Source of the DNA: JACQXM01 sp964569425
GTDB taxonomy: Bacteria > Planctomycetota > Phycisphaerae > UBA1845
Length of the DNA stretch: 39,483 nucleotides
Assembly: GCA_964569425.1 (NCBI GenBank)
Contig: CAZMVD010000026.1
Location: forward strand, 1 to 39,483
Direction of reading: 5' to 3'
Made by a program: the position numbers and the translations under genes. Within the stretch, counting starts at the first letter, position 1, and each line of letters starts with the position of its first letter. This document shows positions 7,293 to 15,971 of the stretch, piece after piece. Below the pieces are notes generated by a model. The model did not search any database and was not told the origin of the DNA. It worked only from the letters and a program-made list of their open reading frames with translations.

Positions 7293-10200
7293 TCAGTCAT
7301 TGGTGGTCAGCATGATCAGTGACCCCACTCCCGGGCCGGTGGTGAAGGTGTCCGCGCCGCCCAATCCGTTGACGATGAGGCTGTCGAAGGCCGATTCGGA
7401 ATGGAAGATCCGCACCAGTGCCGGCAGCCCGGTGACCTCCACCGCCCCGGCGTTGGCAGCGATGTGAATCGCATCTGGAGCGTCCGTGCCGTTGACTGTG
7501 ACGACGTCGGCAAGCGAGTCGCCGATGACGCCGCCGAGCGTGAGGGCCAGATCGACGTTGACCTCCAAGACCGATGTGCCGGCGAGGTTGTTGACGATGA
7601 TGTTGTCGGTGCTGTTCAGCGCATTGAGATTGACCAGTTCCACGCCGTTCACGTCCATGACGATGTTGCCCAGATTGCGGGTGAAGCGCAGACGTTGGCC
7701 GTTGGCCGACAGATCGAAAATCTCACTGCCCGCGGAACCGTTGAACAGGAGCGTGTCCTGTCCGAGCTGGCCTTCGATGATATCGCTGCCGTCGCCGGGA
7801 TCCCACTGAAAGACGTCGTCGCCGTCGCCCAGGAAGGCGATGTCGTTACCCTGTTGTCCGTCGATGAAGTCGTTGCCCGGCCCGCCGATGAGCACGTCGG
7901 CGCCGTTGCTGCCGCGCAGGGTGTCGCTGCCATCGCCGCCGTCAATGGTGATGGCGATCAGGGCGGCCAGGCCACCCGTGCAACTGACGGTGTCATTGCC
8001 GCCTTGGGCGTTGAGCAGGAGATTCTCGCTGGTGCCGATGTCCAGGAAGAATGGCGCCGGGCTGATACGGTCGAAACGGACGCGGTCGCCGTTGGCGGTA
8101 ATGGTAAAGTCCTCGGCGTCGTCTCCGCCGTTGACCTCGACGGTGTCGATGCCGAGGTCGCCGTCGACCATTGCGATCCCGTCGCCGGGGATCCATTGGA
8201 AGCGGTCGTTTCCGGGGCCCAGGTTAATCAGGTCGTTGCCGCCACCGCCGCGGACGGTGTCGTTGTCCTCGTTGCCGTTGAGCTCATCGATGCCGGCGCT
8301 GCCGACCAGGGTGTCGTTGCCGGGGCCGCCGTTGATGGTCAATCCGATCACACCGGCGGCAAGTCCGATGGCCTGCAAGGTGTCATCGCCACCCAGCCCA
8401 TTGACCGTGAGTCGGTCGAGGGCAAGCTCTGCGGCGATGACGTTCACTACTGGAACAAGACCTGCCACGAGGACGCCGTTGAAGCTGTTGGTTATGGTAA
8501 CGTCGTCGTCGCCGATGGTGGCATTGACGATGACGTTGTCGATCTGGGCGTCGCCGGTCAATCCGCCGAGGGTTCCGGCGAGGTTGCTGTTAATCTCCGC
8601 AACGTCGGTGCCGGCGAGGTCGTTGACCACAATCATGTCCGTGCCGCCGAGTGCCTGTAGGTTGACCCGCTCGACGCCGTTTACGTCCATGACGATACTT
8701 CCCAAATTGCGGGTAAAGCGCAGACGTGGGCCGTTGGCGGCGAAGTCGAAGATTTCGCTGCCGGCAGATCCGTTGAACAGAAGCGTGTCGAGTCCCGCCT
8801 GTCCTTCGACCGTGTCGCTGCCGTCACCGGGATCCCACTGAAACACGTCGTCGCCGTCGCCCAGGAAGGCGATGTCGTTACCCTGTTGTCCGTCGATGAA
8901 GTCGTTGCCCGGCCCGCCGATGAGCACGTCGGCGCCGTTGCTGCCGCGCAGGGTGTCGCTGCCATCGCCGCCGTCAATGGTGATGGCGATCAGGGCGGCC
9001 AGGTTGCCGGTGCAACTGACGGTGTCGTTTCCGCCTTGGGCGTTGAGCACCAGGTTCTCGCAAGCGCCGATGTCAAGAAAGAACGGGGCCGGGCTGAGAC
9101 GGTCGAAGCGCACGCGGTCGCCGTTGGCGGTGACGGTGAATTCCTCGTCCCCGTTGCCGCCGTTGACCTCAACGGTATCGATGTCGAGGTCGCCTTCGAC
9201 GATGTCGGAGCCGTCGCCGGGGTTCCAGATGAAGCGGTCGTTGCCCGGGCCGAGGTTGACCACGTCGTTGCCGGCGCCGCCGCGGACGGTGTCGTCGTCC
9301 TCGTTCCCGTTGAGTTCATCGACGCCGGCGCTGCCGGTCAGGTTGTCGTCGCCCGGGCCGCCGTTGATGGTCAGCCCGATCACGCCGGCGGCAAGACCGG
9401 TGGCCTGCACGGTGTCGTCGCCGCCCAGCGCGTTGACGGTCAGCCGGTCGAGGGAAAGCTCCGCATGGATGATGTTTACAACCGCGGACAGTCCGGCCAC
9501 CGCAGTGCTGGTACCACTGCCGCTGACGGTGAGGAAGTCCGTGCCGCCGGTCGCATTGACAATGACATGGTCGATCTGAGCGTCGCCGCTGACTCCGCCG
9601 AGGGTTCCGGCAAGGTCGATGTTGACTTCCGCCACGTCGGTGCCGGCCAGGTCGTTGACCTGAATCACATCGGTGCTGCCGAGCGCGTGCAGCTCGACCA
9701 GCTCCACACCGCTCACGTCCATGACGATGTTGCCCAGGTTGCGGGTGAAGCGCAGACGTTGGCCGTTCGCCGACAGATCGAAAATCTCACTGCCCGCGGA
9801 TCCGTTGAACAGGAGCGTGTCCTGTCCGAGTTGGCCTTCGACGGTGTCGCTGCCGTCGCCGGGATCCCACTGAAAGATGTCGTCGCCGTCGCCCAGGAAG
9901 GCCACGTCGTTGCCCTGCTGGCCGTCGATGAAGTCGTTGCCCGGTCCGCCGATGAGCACGTCGGCGCCGTTGCTGCCCAGAATGGTGTCCGCGCCGTCGC
10001 CGCCGTCGTACACCAGGGGAATATTCAGGCCGGCCAGATTGCCCACGCTGGAGAAGCTGTCCGCGCCGTCCAGGCCGTTCATGGCCAGTTGGACGACGTT
10101 GCGCACGTCAACCGGAATGGTGAAGGCCGAGCAGGTGACTCGCGCAACACCGATCACACCGGCGGGCAGGATGAGGAACTGGTCGTTGCCCGCCGAACCA

Positions 10201-11237
10201 TTGATGGCCACCGAGTCGCCGCCGAGTCCGCTGATCGTGACGACATCAAGGAGGGGTTCTCCCGTCGCTACGCGCACCAGTGCCCCCAGCCCGGTGATTT
10301 CAGCAGCCCCTGCGTTGCCGGTAACGACAAACGACTCGGGGTTGTCGGTTCCGTTGATAACGACCGCGTCGGTCTGTCCGTCGCCGGTGCCCGACCCGGC
10401 GGGATTGGCAAAGTCGACGTTCACTTCGGTGCAGGCGGTGCCGCCCAGCGGGCTGACGGTGACCGTGTCCGCTCCGCCGAGCGCGTGGAAGTGAATGCGT
10501 TCCACACCGTCGAGGTCGAGGAGGATGTTGCCCACGTCGCGAAAAAATTGCACCCGCGCGCCGTGGGCGCCGATGCTGATGTTCTCACTGGCGCCGGAGC
10601 CGTTAAACAGCAGCGTGTCGTACCCGCCCTCGCCTTCAATGATATCGCTGCCGTCGCCGGGGTCCCACTGAAACACATCGTCGCCGTCGCCCAGAAAGAC
10701 GACGTCACTGCCTTGATTGCCGTCGATCAGATCATCGCCGGGGCCGCCGATCAACGTCTCGGCACCGAAGCCGCCGATGAGCGTGTCGTTGCCGCCGCCG
10801 CCGTCGATGGTGGTTAGCTCGGTGTCCGTGAACACCCCGTTAATCTCGTCGATGCGGACCACGTCGTCGTCGTCGCCCATGGTGACGACGATGCGATCAA
10901 ACAAGGCGCGATCGAAGCTGAACTCGACAGAACCATCATCGCCCGTGTCCACGTCCAGGATACCCTGCGCGCCCGCCCTGAGCCGCAGCGCCAGGGACGC
11001 TCCGGCGCCAATGCCGCGGATCCACAGGGTGGCATCACCCACGCGTGCGGTGATACGCGGCAGGCGGGTGGATGAACCGGAGGACAAGTGGGGCGTGCCG
11101 TTTCCGTTCTGGTCCGCCACTGACTTGCGAAAGTCGGGTCGGCCCGCCCCGCCGATGAAACAAACACATGCCGCGACCAGCCAGACGGCGCGCGGATTCA
11201 CTGACCTTGATGACGCCAATTGACGCCTCCTTTTCAT
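7293..11237 (-). CDS. Giant exported RTX/haemolysin-type calcium-repeat protein with 344-residue internal units
   Basis: A 1314-residue exported protein built almost entirely of Asp/Gly/Asn-rich nonapeptide blocks such as 'GGPGNDFIDGQQGNDVAFLG' that form calcium-binding parallel beta-rolls. The signal peptide includes 'AVWLVAACVCFIGGAG'. The blocks are organised in long units: the sequence encoding 'LGDGDD.FQWDPGDGSD' recurs at about 7821, 8853, 9885 and 10683, giving two exact 1032-bp (344-residue) periods and a shorter 798-bp one. Some stretches over 140 bp are identical between units, pointing to recent duplication or gene conversion. No protease, lipase, autotransporter or PEP-CTERM domain is seen, so an adhesin or surface-layer role is inference. 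The start is ambiguous: AAGGAGG lies just inside the gene, ideally placed for TTG at 11219 rather than ATG at 11237. Confidence 0.85.
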   Translation of the reverse strand: MKRRRQLASSRSVNPRAVWLVAACVCFIGGAGRPDFRKSVADQNGNGTPHLSSGSSTRLPRITARVGDATLWIRGIGAGASLALRLRAGAQGILDVDTGDDGSVEFSFDRALFDRIVVTMGDDDDVVRIDEINGVFTDTELTTIDGGGGNDTLIGGFGAETLIGGPGDDLIDGNQGSDVVFLGDGDDVFQWDPGDGSDIIEGEGGYDTLLFNGSGASENISIGAHGARVQFFRDVGNILLDLDGVERIHFHALGGADTVTVSPLGGTACTEVNVDFANPAGSGTGDGQTDAVVINGTDNPESFVVTGNAGAAEITGLGALVRVATGEPLLDVVTISGLGGDSVAINGSAGNDQFLILPAGVIGVARVTCSAFTIPVDVRNVVQLAMNGLDGADSFSSVGNLAGLNIPLVYDGGDGADTILGSNGADVLIGGPGNDFIDGQQGNDVAFLGDGDDIFQWDPGDGSDTVEGQLGQDTLLFNGSAGSEIFDLSANGQRLRFTRNLGNIVMDVSGVELVELHALGSTDVIQVNDLAGTDVAEVNIDLAGTLGGVSGDAQIDHVIVNATGGTDFLTVSGSGTSTAVAGLSAVVNIIHAELSLDRLTVNALGGDDTVQATGLAAGVIGLTINGGPGDDNLTGSAGVDELNGNEDDDTVRGGAGNDVVNLGPGNDRFIWNPGDGSDIVEGDLDIDTVEVNGGNGDEEFTVTANGDRVRFDRLSPAPFFLDIGACENLVLNAQGGNDTVSCTGNLAALIAITIDGGDGSDTLRGSNGADVLIGGPGNDFIDGQQGNDIAFLGDGDDVFQWDPGDGSDTVEGQAGLDTLLFNGSAGSEIFDFAANGPRLRFTRNLGSIVMDVNGVERVNLQALGGTDMIVVNDLAGTDVAEINSNLAGTLGGLTGDAQIDNVIVNATIGDDDVTITNSFNGVLVAGLVPVVNVIAAELALDRLTVNGLGGDDTLQAIGLAAGVIGLTINGGPGNDTLVGSAGIDELNGNEDNDTVRGGGGNDLINLGPGNDRFQWIPGDGIAMVDGDLGIDTVEVNGGDDAEDFTITANGDRVRFDRISPAPFFLDIGTSENLLLNAQGGNDTVSCTGGLAALIAITIDGGDGSDTLRGSNGADVLIGGPGNDFIDGQQGNDIAFLGDGDDVFQWDPGDGSDIIEGQLGQDTLLFNGSAGSEIFDLSANGQRLRFTRNLGNIVMDVNGVELVNLNALNSTDNIIVNNLAGTSVLEVNVDLALTLGGVIGDSLADVVTVNGTDAPDAIHIAANAGAVEVTGLPALVRIFHSESAFDSLIVNGLGGADTFTTGPGVGSLIMLTTND
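7821..10700 (-). repeat. Long intragenic tandem repeat, period 1032 bp
   Basis: The segment beginning GCCGTCGCCC (plus-strand reading) recurs at 7821, 8853 and 9885 at exactly 1032 bp, and at 10683 after 798 bp. Segments around 7821-7980 and 8853-9012 appear identical base for base. Such repeats are prone to recombination and to assembly collapse, so the true copy number may differ. Confidence 0.8.
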
Positions 11238-11308
11238 CCACTACGCAACAGATGTTCCGAACCCTGAATCGGTTGAATACGGCGAAGTTACTCGGCCCCC
11301 GAGCTGTC

Positions 11309-11338
11309 ATCATAGCATAATCGCCGCCTTGTTGTCAT
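11309..11338 (-). promoter_or_regulatory. Candidate promoter of the calcium-repeat protein gene
   Basis: On the minus strand ATGACA (11338-11333), 18-bp spacer, TATGAT (11314-11309); both hexamers match consensus at 5 of 6. The leader would be about 65 nt. Confidence 0.45.
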
Positions 11339-11504
11339 CAGGGGGACGTACTGAGCGTCTTGGAGTCCGGGCGGTGGCGGCCGGCCTTTCGGCCGATAAT
11401 AAGCTATTGCGAAACTGCCGGGAGCGGACGCGGGTGTGGTGCGGAGGTCGAACGGCCCGATGGGGACATTTCTTCGGCGATAGTGCGCTGCGATGGGCGC
11501 GGCC
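11339..11504. other. Intergenic stretch between divergent transcription units
   Basis: Contains a short palindrome CGGCCG-GCCTTT-CGGCCG near 11380-11397 without a T run. No gene is supported. Confidence 0.3.
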
Positions 11505-11532
11505 TTGACGGCGGTCGGTAAAGGCGTACCCT
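11505..11532 (+). promoter_or_regulatory. Candidate promoter of tRNA-Tyr and metF
   Basis: TTGACG (11505-11510), 16-bp spacer, TACCCT (11527-11532). It is the best match upstream of the tRNA, but the -10 is weak. Confidence 0.33.
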
Positions 11533-11634
11533 CCCCGCAACGAAGCAAACGATGGACCGCGGACCGTCCTGAATGCCTGTGGCGGGTCGCCGAGGAGCGC
11601 GGGCGTAACCGGCCGGACGTTTCTCCCAGTCGTG

Positions 11635-11717
11635 GGGCGTGTGCCCGAGTGGCCAAAGGGGACGGGCTGTAAACCCGTTGGCGAGAGCCTTCGAAGGTTC
11701 GAATCCTTCCGCGCCCA
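11635..11717 (+). tRNA. tRNA-Tyr (GTA)
   Basis: An 83-nt class II tRNA. GGGCGTG (11635-11641) pairs with CGCGCCC (11710-11716) with one G-T pair; discriminator A at 11717. The anticodon stem CGGG/CCCG encloses loop CTGTAAA with anticodon GTA at 11669-11671. T-stem GAAGG/CCTTC with loop TTCGAAT. CCA is not encoded. It ends only 15 nt before the metF ATG. Confidence 0.93.
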
Positions 11718-11732
11718 ATCTTATTGAATTCT

Positions 11733-12605
11733 ATGCGCATTCGCGATCAACTCGACCAGAAGAAGCCTTCCCTTTCATTCGAGTTTTTCCCGCCGAAGGA
11801 CGACATCGGCTTTTGGGACCTATACAAGACCATCGAAGCCCTCAAGCCGCTGGCGCCCACCTATGTCTCTGTGACTTACGGGGCCGGCGGGGCCACGCGA
11901 CGCAAGACCATTGAGCTGGTGGAACGGATCAAGACGGACATCGGGCTGGAGGCGATGGCCCACCTGACCTGTGTGGGGGCGACGCGCGGGGAAATCGGCC
12001 AGGTTCTCGATGAACTGCTGGTTCACGGCATTGAAAACGTGCTGGCATTGCGCGGCGACCCGCCGGAGGGGCAATCGCAATTCGCGATCACGCCCGGCGG
12101 CTTTGCCCATGCCAATGAATTGGTGGCCTTTATTCGGGACCGGGGCAGCCGGCTGTGCATCGCGGCGGCCTGTTACCCCGAACGACACCCCGAGGCGCAA
12201 AGCCCGGACGTCGACCTGGAGAATCTGCGCCGCAAAGTAGACGCGGGAGTGGATTTTCTGATTACGCAGCTCTTCTTCGACAACGATCTGTTCTATGCCT
12301 TTCGCGAGCGCGCGGAGAGGGCGGGCATTCGCGTGCCGGTGGTGGCGGGGATCATGCCCATTCTGAGCGTCAAGCAGGTGCGGCGGTTTACGCAGATGTG
12401 CGGTGCCTCTATCCCCGCGGAACTGGCGCGCAAGATCGAAGCGGTGGAGGACGACGCGGAGGCGGTGCGCCACGTCGGGACGTACCATGCCACCCAGCAA
12501 TGCATACAGCTTATCGAGCAAGGTGTGGCAGGCATTCACTTCTACACGCTGAACCGCTCCACGGCCACGCGGGCGATCTACCAGCATATCCGGACGATGA
12601 TTTAA
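11733..12605 (+). CDS. metF: 5,10-methylenetetrahydrofolate reductase
   Basis: A 290-residue cytoplasmic flavoenzyme that reduces 5,10-methylene-THF to 5-methyl-THF for methionine synthesis. The TIM-barrel family motifs are clear: 'SFEFFPPK' (catalytic Glu17), 'VSVTYGAGG', 'HLTCVGATR', 'LALRGDPP', 'ITQLFFDND' and 'AGIMPI'. Length is that of bacterial MetF. ATG at 11733 is chosen; a TTG at 11724 would sit 7 nt after the tRNA. The 15-nt gap to tRNA-Tyr (11718-11732) contains no Shine-Dalgarno sequence, so the mRNA is probably made from a tRNA-containing transcript and translated after processing. No other folate or methionine gene is adjacent. Confidence 0.95.
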   Translation: MRIRDQLDQKKPSLSFEFFPPKDDIGFWDLYKTIEALKPLAPTYVSVTYGAGGATRRKTIELVERIKTDIGLEAMAHLTCVGATRGEIGQVLDELLVHGIENVLALRGDPPEGQSQFAITPGGFAHANELVAFIRDRGSRLCIAAACYPERHPEAQSPDVDLENLRRKVDAGVDFLITQLFFDNDLFYAFRERAERAGIRVPVVAGIMPILSVKQVRRFTQMCGASIPAELARKIEAVEDDAEAVRHVGTYHATQQCIQLIEQGVAGIHFYTLNRSTATRAIYQHIRTMI

Positions 12606-12693
12606 GGGTCTGGTCCGCACCCGAATCGACTTCGCGAGGGTTGCAGGCGCGATGGCATGGGCTCAGGCGGCAGCCCGCCGTCGGCATAGGGTT

Positions 12694-13203
12694 TTACTTT
12701 GCCTTGCCCTGACGTTTTTCGGAGTGAGGGGCGGATGGCGCCCGGTCGGAGGATGGCGGGAATTGCGCGGCGCCGCGCGCGATCCACCAGACCGCGGCCA
12801 GCAACGCCATGGCGCCGACCGGCACCAACAGAATTCCCAGGCCCGGGTCGCCCTGGTGGATGATCAAGCCGCCGAGAAAGAACCCGCCGGGAAGCAGCAC
12901 ACTCGAAGCGATCAAACCGCCGGAAGCCCAACGCAGTTGGCGGGATTCAGCGGATTCCATGACGCGCAGCGTGGCGAAGAACGCAAGATGCACCAGCGCC
13001 AGCAACGTGCCGTGGGCGTGGGCCAAGGTCCACATGAGGCGGCGGGTCTCGTTCGACACATCGAGATACCAGCCGATCTTGAAGCCATGAAAGACCTCAA
13101 GCACGATGCCCAGCGAGAGATAGACCAGCAGGGACCACCACCCAAAGCGCAAATGACGGCGCGCCAGAACGACCAGGAAGGCATCGGTCGGTTGCTTGCT
13201 CAT
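12694..13203 (-). CDS. Uncharacterised four-helix integral membrane protein
   Basis: A 169-residue protein with four predicted membrane segments (about 20-37, 62-80, 92-114, 122-145) and a soluble C-terminal tail rich in Pro, Ser and Lys. Several His lie in or next to the helices ('LEVFHGFKIGWYLD', 'TLAHAHGTLLALVHLAF'), suggestive of heme or metal ligation, but no known family is recognised. It lies directly downstream of the octaheme cytochrome gene on the same strand (121-bp gap), so it may be a membrane partner of that protein (inference). Confidence 0.7.
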   Translation of the reverse strand: MSKQPTDAFLVVLARRHLRFGWWSLLVYLSLGIVLEVFHGFKIGWYLDVSNETRRLMWTLAHAHGTLLALVHLAFFATLRVMESAESRQLRWASGGLIASSVLLPGGFFLGGLIIHQGDPGLGILLVPVGAMALLAAVWWIARGAAQFPPSSDRAPSAPHSEKRQGKAK

Positions 13204-13324
13204 TCGGTCTCCGGGTGCCGCACGTATTACTCAACGGCGGTTGGATCACTCATTTCGGCAGGCCGCTAACCCATCAGCGTCCACCAGTCGGAATCCGACG
13301 CCTCATTTTCGACAGGGCAGCCAT

Positions 13325-15331
13325 TCATTCGCGCAGCAGGATCGGCCGGTCGTCGCGCATGCGGCTGAGCCGCCGCAACTCATCGACACGCGGCTGGCCA
13401 TGCGCATCGATAAGCACCGCCTCGCCGGGGAGCCGTTTGCCGGCGGCTTGCTGGCGCATCCATAGTTGCCCGGCCCGGATGGCGGCCGTGCGCCGTTGTT
13501 CGGTGGGTGCGACAAAGTCATAGTCGAAGTCGGAATACCCCGGCAGCGTACGGAGTGAGCGAAAGGCGATCAGGCGCACTGCGTCATAGGGGTCCATTAG
13601 AAGCTGGCTGAGGAAAATGCCCATCCACGGGGTGCCGGACGTTTCCTGTGCCGCGCTCCAGCCGAAGCTCCAGGCCATCAGCCCGCGCTGGCCGGCATCG
13701 CCTTTCAACATCCACAACAGCGAGGCGGCAATGGACCGTTCATCCTCACCCATTGGGGGAATCGGCTGGCCGTACCAGGCGTGGAGGTGTTCTGCGGACC
13801 AGGCGAGGGTCTTGTCGAGGTGGCACTGGTTGCAGGCGTTGGGCCGGCCGGTTTCGAGGCTGGCGGCGACCGTGGGGTTGTCCACCTGGTGGCTGCGAAC
13901 GGCCTTGTGCAGGCCGTAGACGGTGAAGGGCATGTGGCAGTTGTAGCAAACGCTGCCCGACGATTCCGGCTGATGATACGTGTGCGCGGCGATATCCGCC
14001 GCGTAACTTTCGTGGCAGCCGAGGCAGGCGGCGTTGCCGTCGTGGCCGAGCCGAAGCTGGTCGACAGCCCATTCCCGGAGGCTGCGCGGATCGTCTGCGG
14101 GCTTGTGCATCACATGGCACGACAGGCAGGACATTTCTCCGCGCTGGAAACAGGGCGATTCGATCAGCCCGTTGTATTCGCGCCCGGTGACCCGGACCAT
14201 GCCGTCAGACCAGAAGCTGTCTTCGAGGACGTAGCTGGGGTCGTGGTTGCGCATGTGTTGCAAGGCGGTCTGGTCGGCGGCGGGGCCGGCGCGAACAATG
14301 AAACGGGTTTCCTCCAGATCATCCCCCGGACGATAGGAGAAACCCTCGCGCCGCCACGCGCGCTCACCTTCGGGATCGCGAAAAGTGAAGATGCCGTGAC
14401 ACTGCCCGCACACCTGCGCCGAGAGACGATGATCGAGCCGTTCGGGCTGAACGATAGTGTCGTCAGCCCGCTTCTTCAGGTGCATGCCGTAACGGCGGCG
14501 TGGATTGCGGTTGATCAGCACGTGCGTTTCGGCGGGACCGTGGCAGGCCTCGCACGATATGCCGAACTCAGCCACGTGCGTGTCCACCGAGCCTTCGCCG
14601 TCGAGGTCCAGACGCGGCTGTCCGCGGGTGGCGTGGCACTGGATGCAGCCGATGTCCCACTGTCCGGGTGCCGCGACGGGGAGCTTTTCTCCTTCCGGCC
14701 AGGGGGGGCGAATGAAGGAGGCGTGATCAGGAATCCAACGTTTCTCGTCGATGCGATAGTCGAAGGGGAACTGCTCCACCTTTCGGCCGCGGCCGGTCTC
14801 ATACCAGTATACTTGCAGGTGGTGTGAACCGGTGGTCATGACAATGCGCCGCTGCACGCGCGGCGGCGGGCCGAGGCNNNNNNNNNNGTCCGGGTCGTCC
14901 ATGTCCACCCAGAACTCTTCGCCGCGGCGCTGCAATTGATAGGTGCGGCCGTGCAGGTTGAGTGAGACGCCATGCCACGGTGCCAGAACGGATTGGGGCG
15001 AAGCCGCCTGTGTCATGGTGCGATGATAGGAGGCGTGCCAGGTGCCGTATTCGCGCGGATGGCAGGCGCGGCAGGTCTGCGACGACACATAGGCATCGGC
15101 ACGAACCTCCAGCGGTCGGCCGGTGTTAGCCGTGGCAGTACTACGGGCGGGGCGATACACCGAAGCGGAAAGGGACAGCCCCACGGTCAGCAACAGCCAG
15201 ACACCCAATGCGCCGGCCGCAATGCCGCGCGTCATGCCCTGACAAACGGCCGACGCCGCAGGCCACAGCCCTGCCGTGATTGCCGCGGCGAGCAGCGCAA
15301 ACTCAATGTCCACCATCCCGATGAACGACAT
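13325..15331 (-). CDS. Octaheme c-type cytochrome with membrane anchor and HEAT-like tail
   Basis: About 668 residues if the 10-N gap is sized correctly. Two hydrophobic segments at the N terminus ('FALLAAAITAGLWPAASAV' and 'GIAAGALGVWLLLTVGLSL') precede eight CxxCH heme sites in order: CRACH, CIQCH, CEACH, CGQCH, CLSCH, CLGCH, CYNCH, CNQCH. The spacing recalls the cytochrome c554/octaheme reductase superfamily. The last 100 or so residues are heme-free and look like HEAT-type helical repeats ('DPYDAVRLIAFRSLRTLPG'). Likely a periplasmic electron carrier or reductase. The frame is the same on both sides of the N run (14878-14887). ATG at 15331 is preferred to a TTG at 15394; the ribosome site is weak. 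The next gene downstream is a His-rich membrane protein, and a molybdopterin oxidoreductase is divergent. Confidence 0.88.
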   Translation of the reverse strand: MSFIGMVDIEFALLAAAITAGLWPAASAVCQGMTRGIAAGALGVWLLLTVGLSLSASVYRPARSTATANTGRPLEVRADAYVSSQTCRACHPREYGTWHASYHRTMTQAASPQSVLAPWHGVSLNLHGRTYQLQRRGEEFWVDMDDPDXXXXLGPPPRVQRRIVMTTGSHHLQVYWYETGRGRKVEQFPFDYRIDEKRWIPDHASFIRPPWPEGEKLPVAAPGQWDIGCIQCHATRGQPRLDLDGEGSVDTHVAEFGISCEACHGPAETHVLINRNPRRRYGMHLKKRADDTIVQPERLDHRLSAQVCGQCHGIFTFRDPEGERAWRREGFSYRPGDDLEETRFIVRAGPAADQTALQHMRNHDPSYVLEDSFWSDGMVRVTGREYNGLIESPCFQRGEMSCLSCHVMHKPADDPRSLREWAVDQLRLGHDGNAACLGCHESYAADIAAHTYHQPESSGSVCYNCHMPFTVYGLHKAVRSHQVDNPTVAASLETGRPNACNQCHLDKTLAWSAEHLHAWYGQPIPPMGEDERSIAASLLWMLKGDAGQRGLMAWSFGWSAAQETSGTPWMGIFLSQLLMDPYDAVRLIAFRSLRTLPGYSDFDYDFVAPTEQRRTAAIRAGQLWMRQQAAGKRLPGEAVLIDAHGQPRVDELRRLSRMRDDRPILLRE
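14878..14887. other. Assembly gap (10 N)
   Basis: Ten ambiguous bases inside the cytochrome gene between the first and second heme sites. The frame continues across it if the length is right. Confidence 0.98.
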
Positions 15332-15971
15332 GGTCTCGCCCGGCGGGATCGCCAAAGGCGGACCCGCATCCAACGTGACGGCCGGACTCGACAACTCCGC
15401 AGCGGCGCAACCTGGTCAGGTGCACGCCGCACGTGGAGAAAACCGACTCCGGCCCCTTCGCTCAAACCTCGTGGTGTGTTTCGATCTGACCGCGGGATTC
15501 GCCCAAGACAATCGTTCGGTGCAGTCCCGCTTTCATGGAGTCCTGAGGGTTTGCACGGCCTTCGTTTGGGGCAATTGGGTGGTCACCCCGACCCCGCAGA
15601 CGCAACGGCCTATCCGACCATGCGGAACGCGCGCCTGCTCGGTCTGTCAAAACCGCAGACCCGCGCACTGACTACAGCGACTCCGACTTACGAACACACC
15701 ACTAGACGCTTTGGCCCGAAAGGACCATTCCTACGACTGGTACGGTGAGTATATCATCGGCTGCTTGCCGCTCGCAAGCGAAATCGACCGTGGATTCGCC
15801 GGCATGGGACGATTCTGTTCGCGGGGCTGATCGCGGCCCGACTCCAGGCCGGCGCTCATAGTGCTGTAGGCCGCCCCCGGCCTTTCGCACGTATGTCCAC
15901 CGGGCTGCGGTTGTTCAAGCCGTAGGTTGGCACGTACCATAGGCTCGGGCAGGGACGGAGAGATACCTGGT
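15332..15971. other. Divergent intergenic region between cytochrome and molybdoenzyme genes
   Basis: About 640 bp with no gene I can support; reading frames here carry no motif. A perfect sigma54 -24 half (TTGGCACG, 15926-15933) is present but its -12 half is missing. Both flanking promoters must lie here, but I cannot place them. Confidence 0.4.

Noticed and set aside
7401..10817. Long plus-strand frames through the calcium-repeat gene
   Set aside because: They are antisense images of the Asp/Gly repeats; the minus strand has the signal peptide and the family motifs.
15926..15945. sigma54 promoter before the molybdopterin oxidoreductase gene
   Set aside because: The -24 half TTGGCACG is perfect, but 10 nt after GG the sequence is AG, not GC, so the -12 element is missing.
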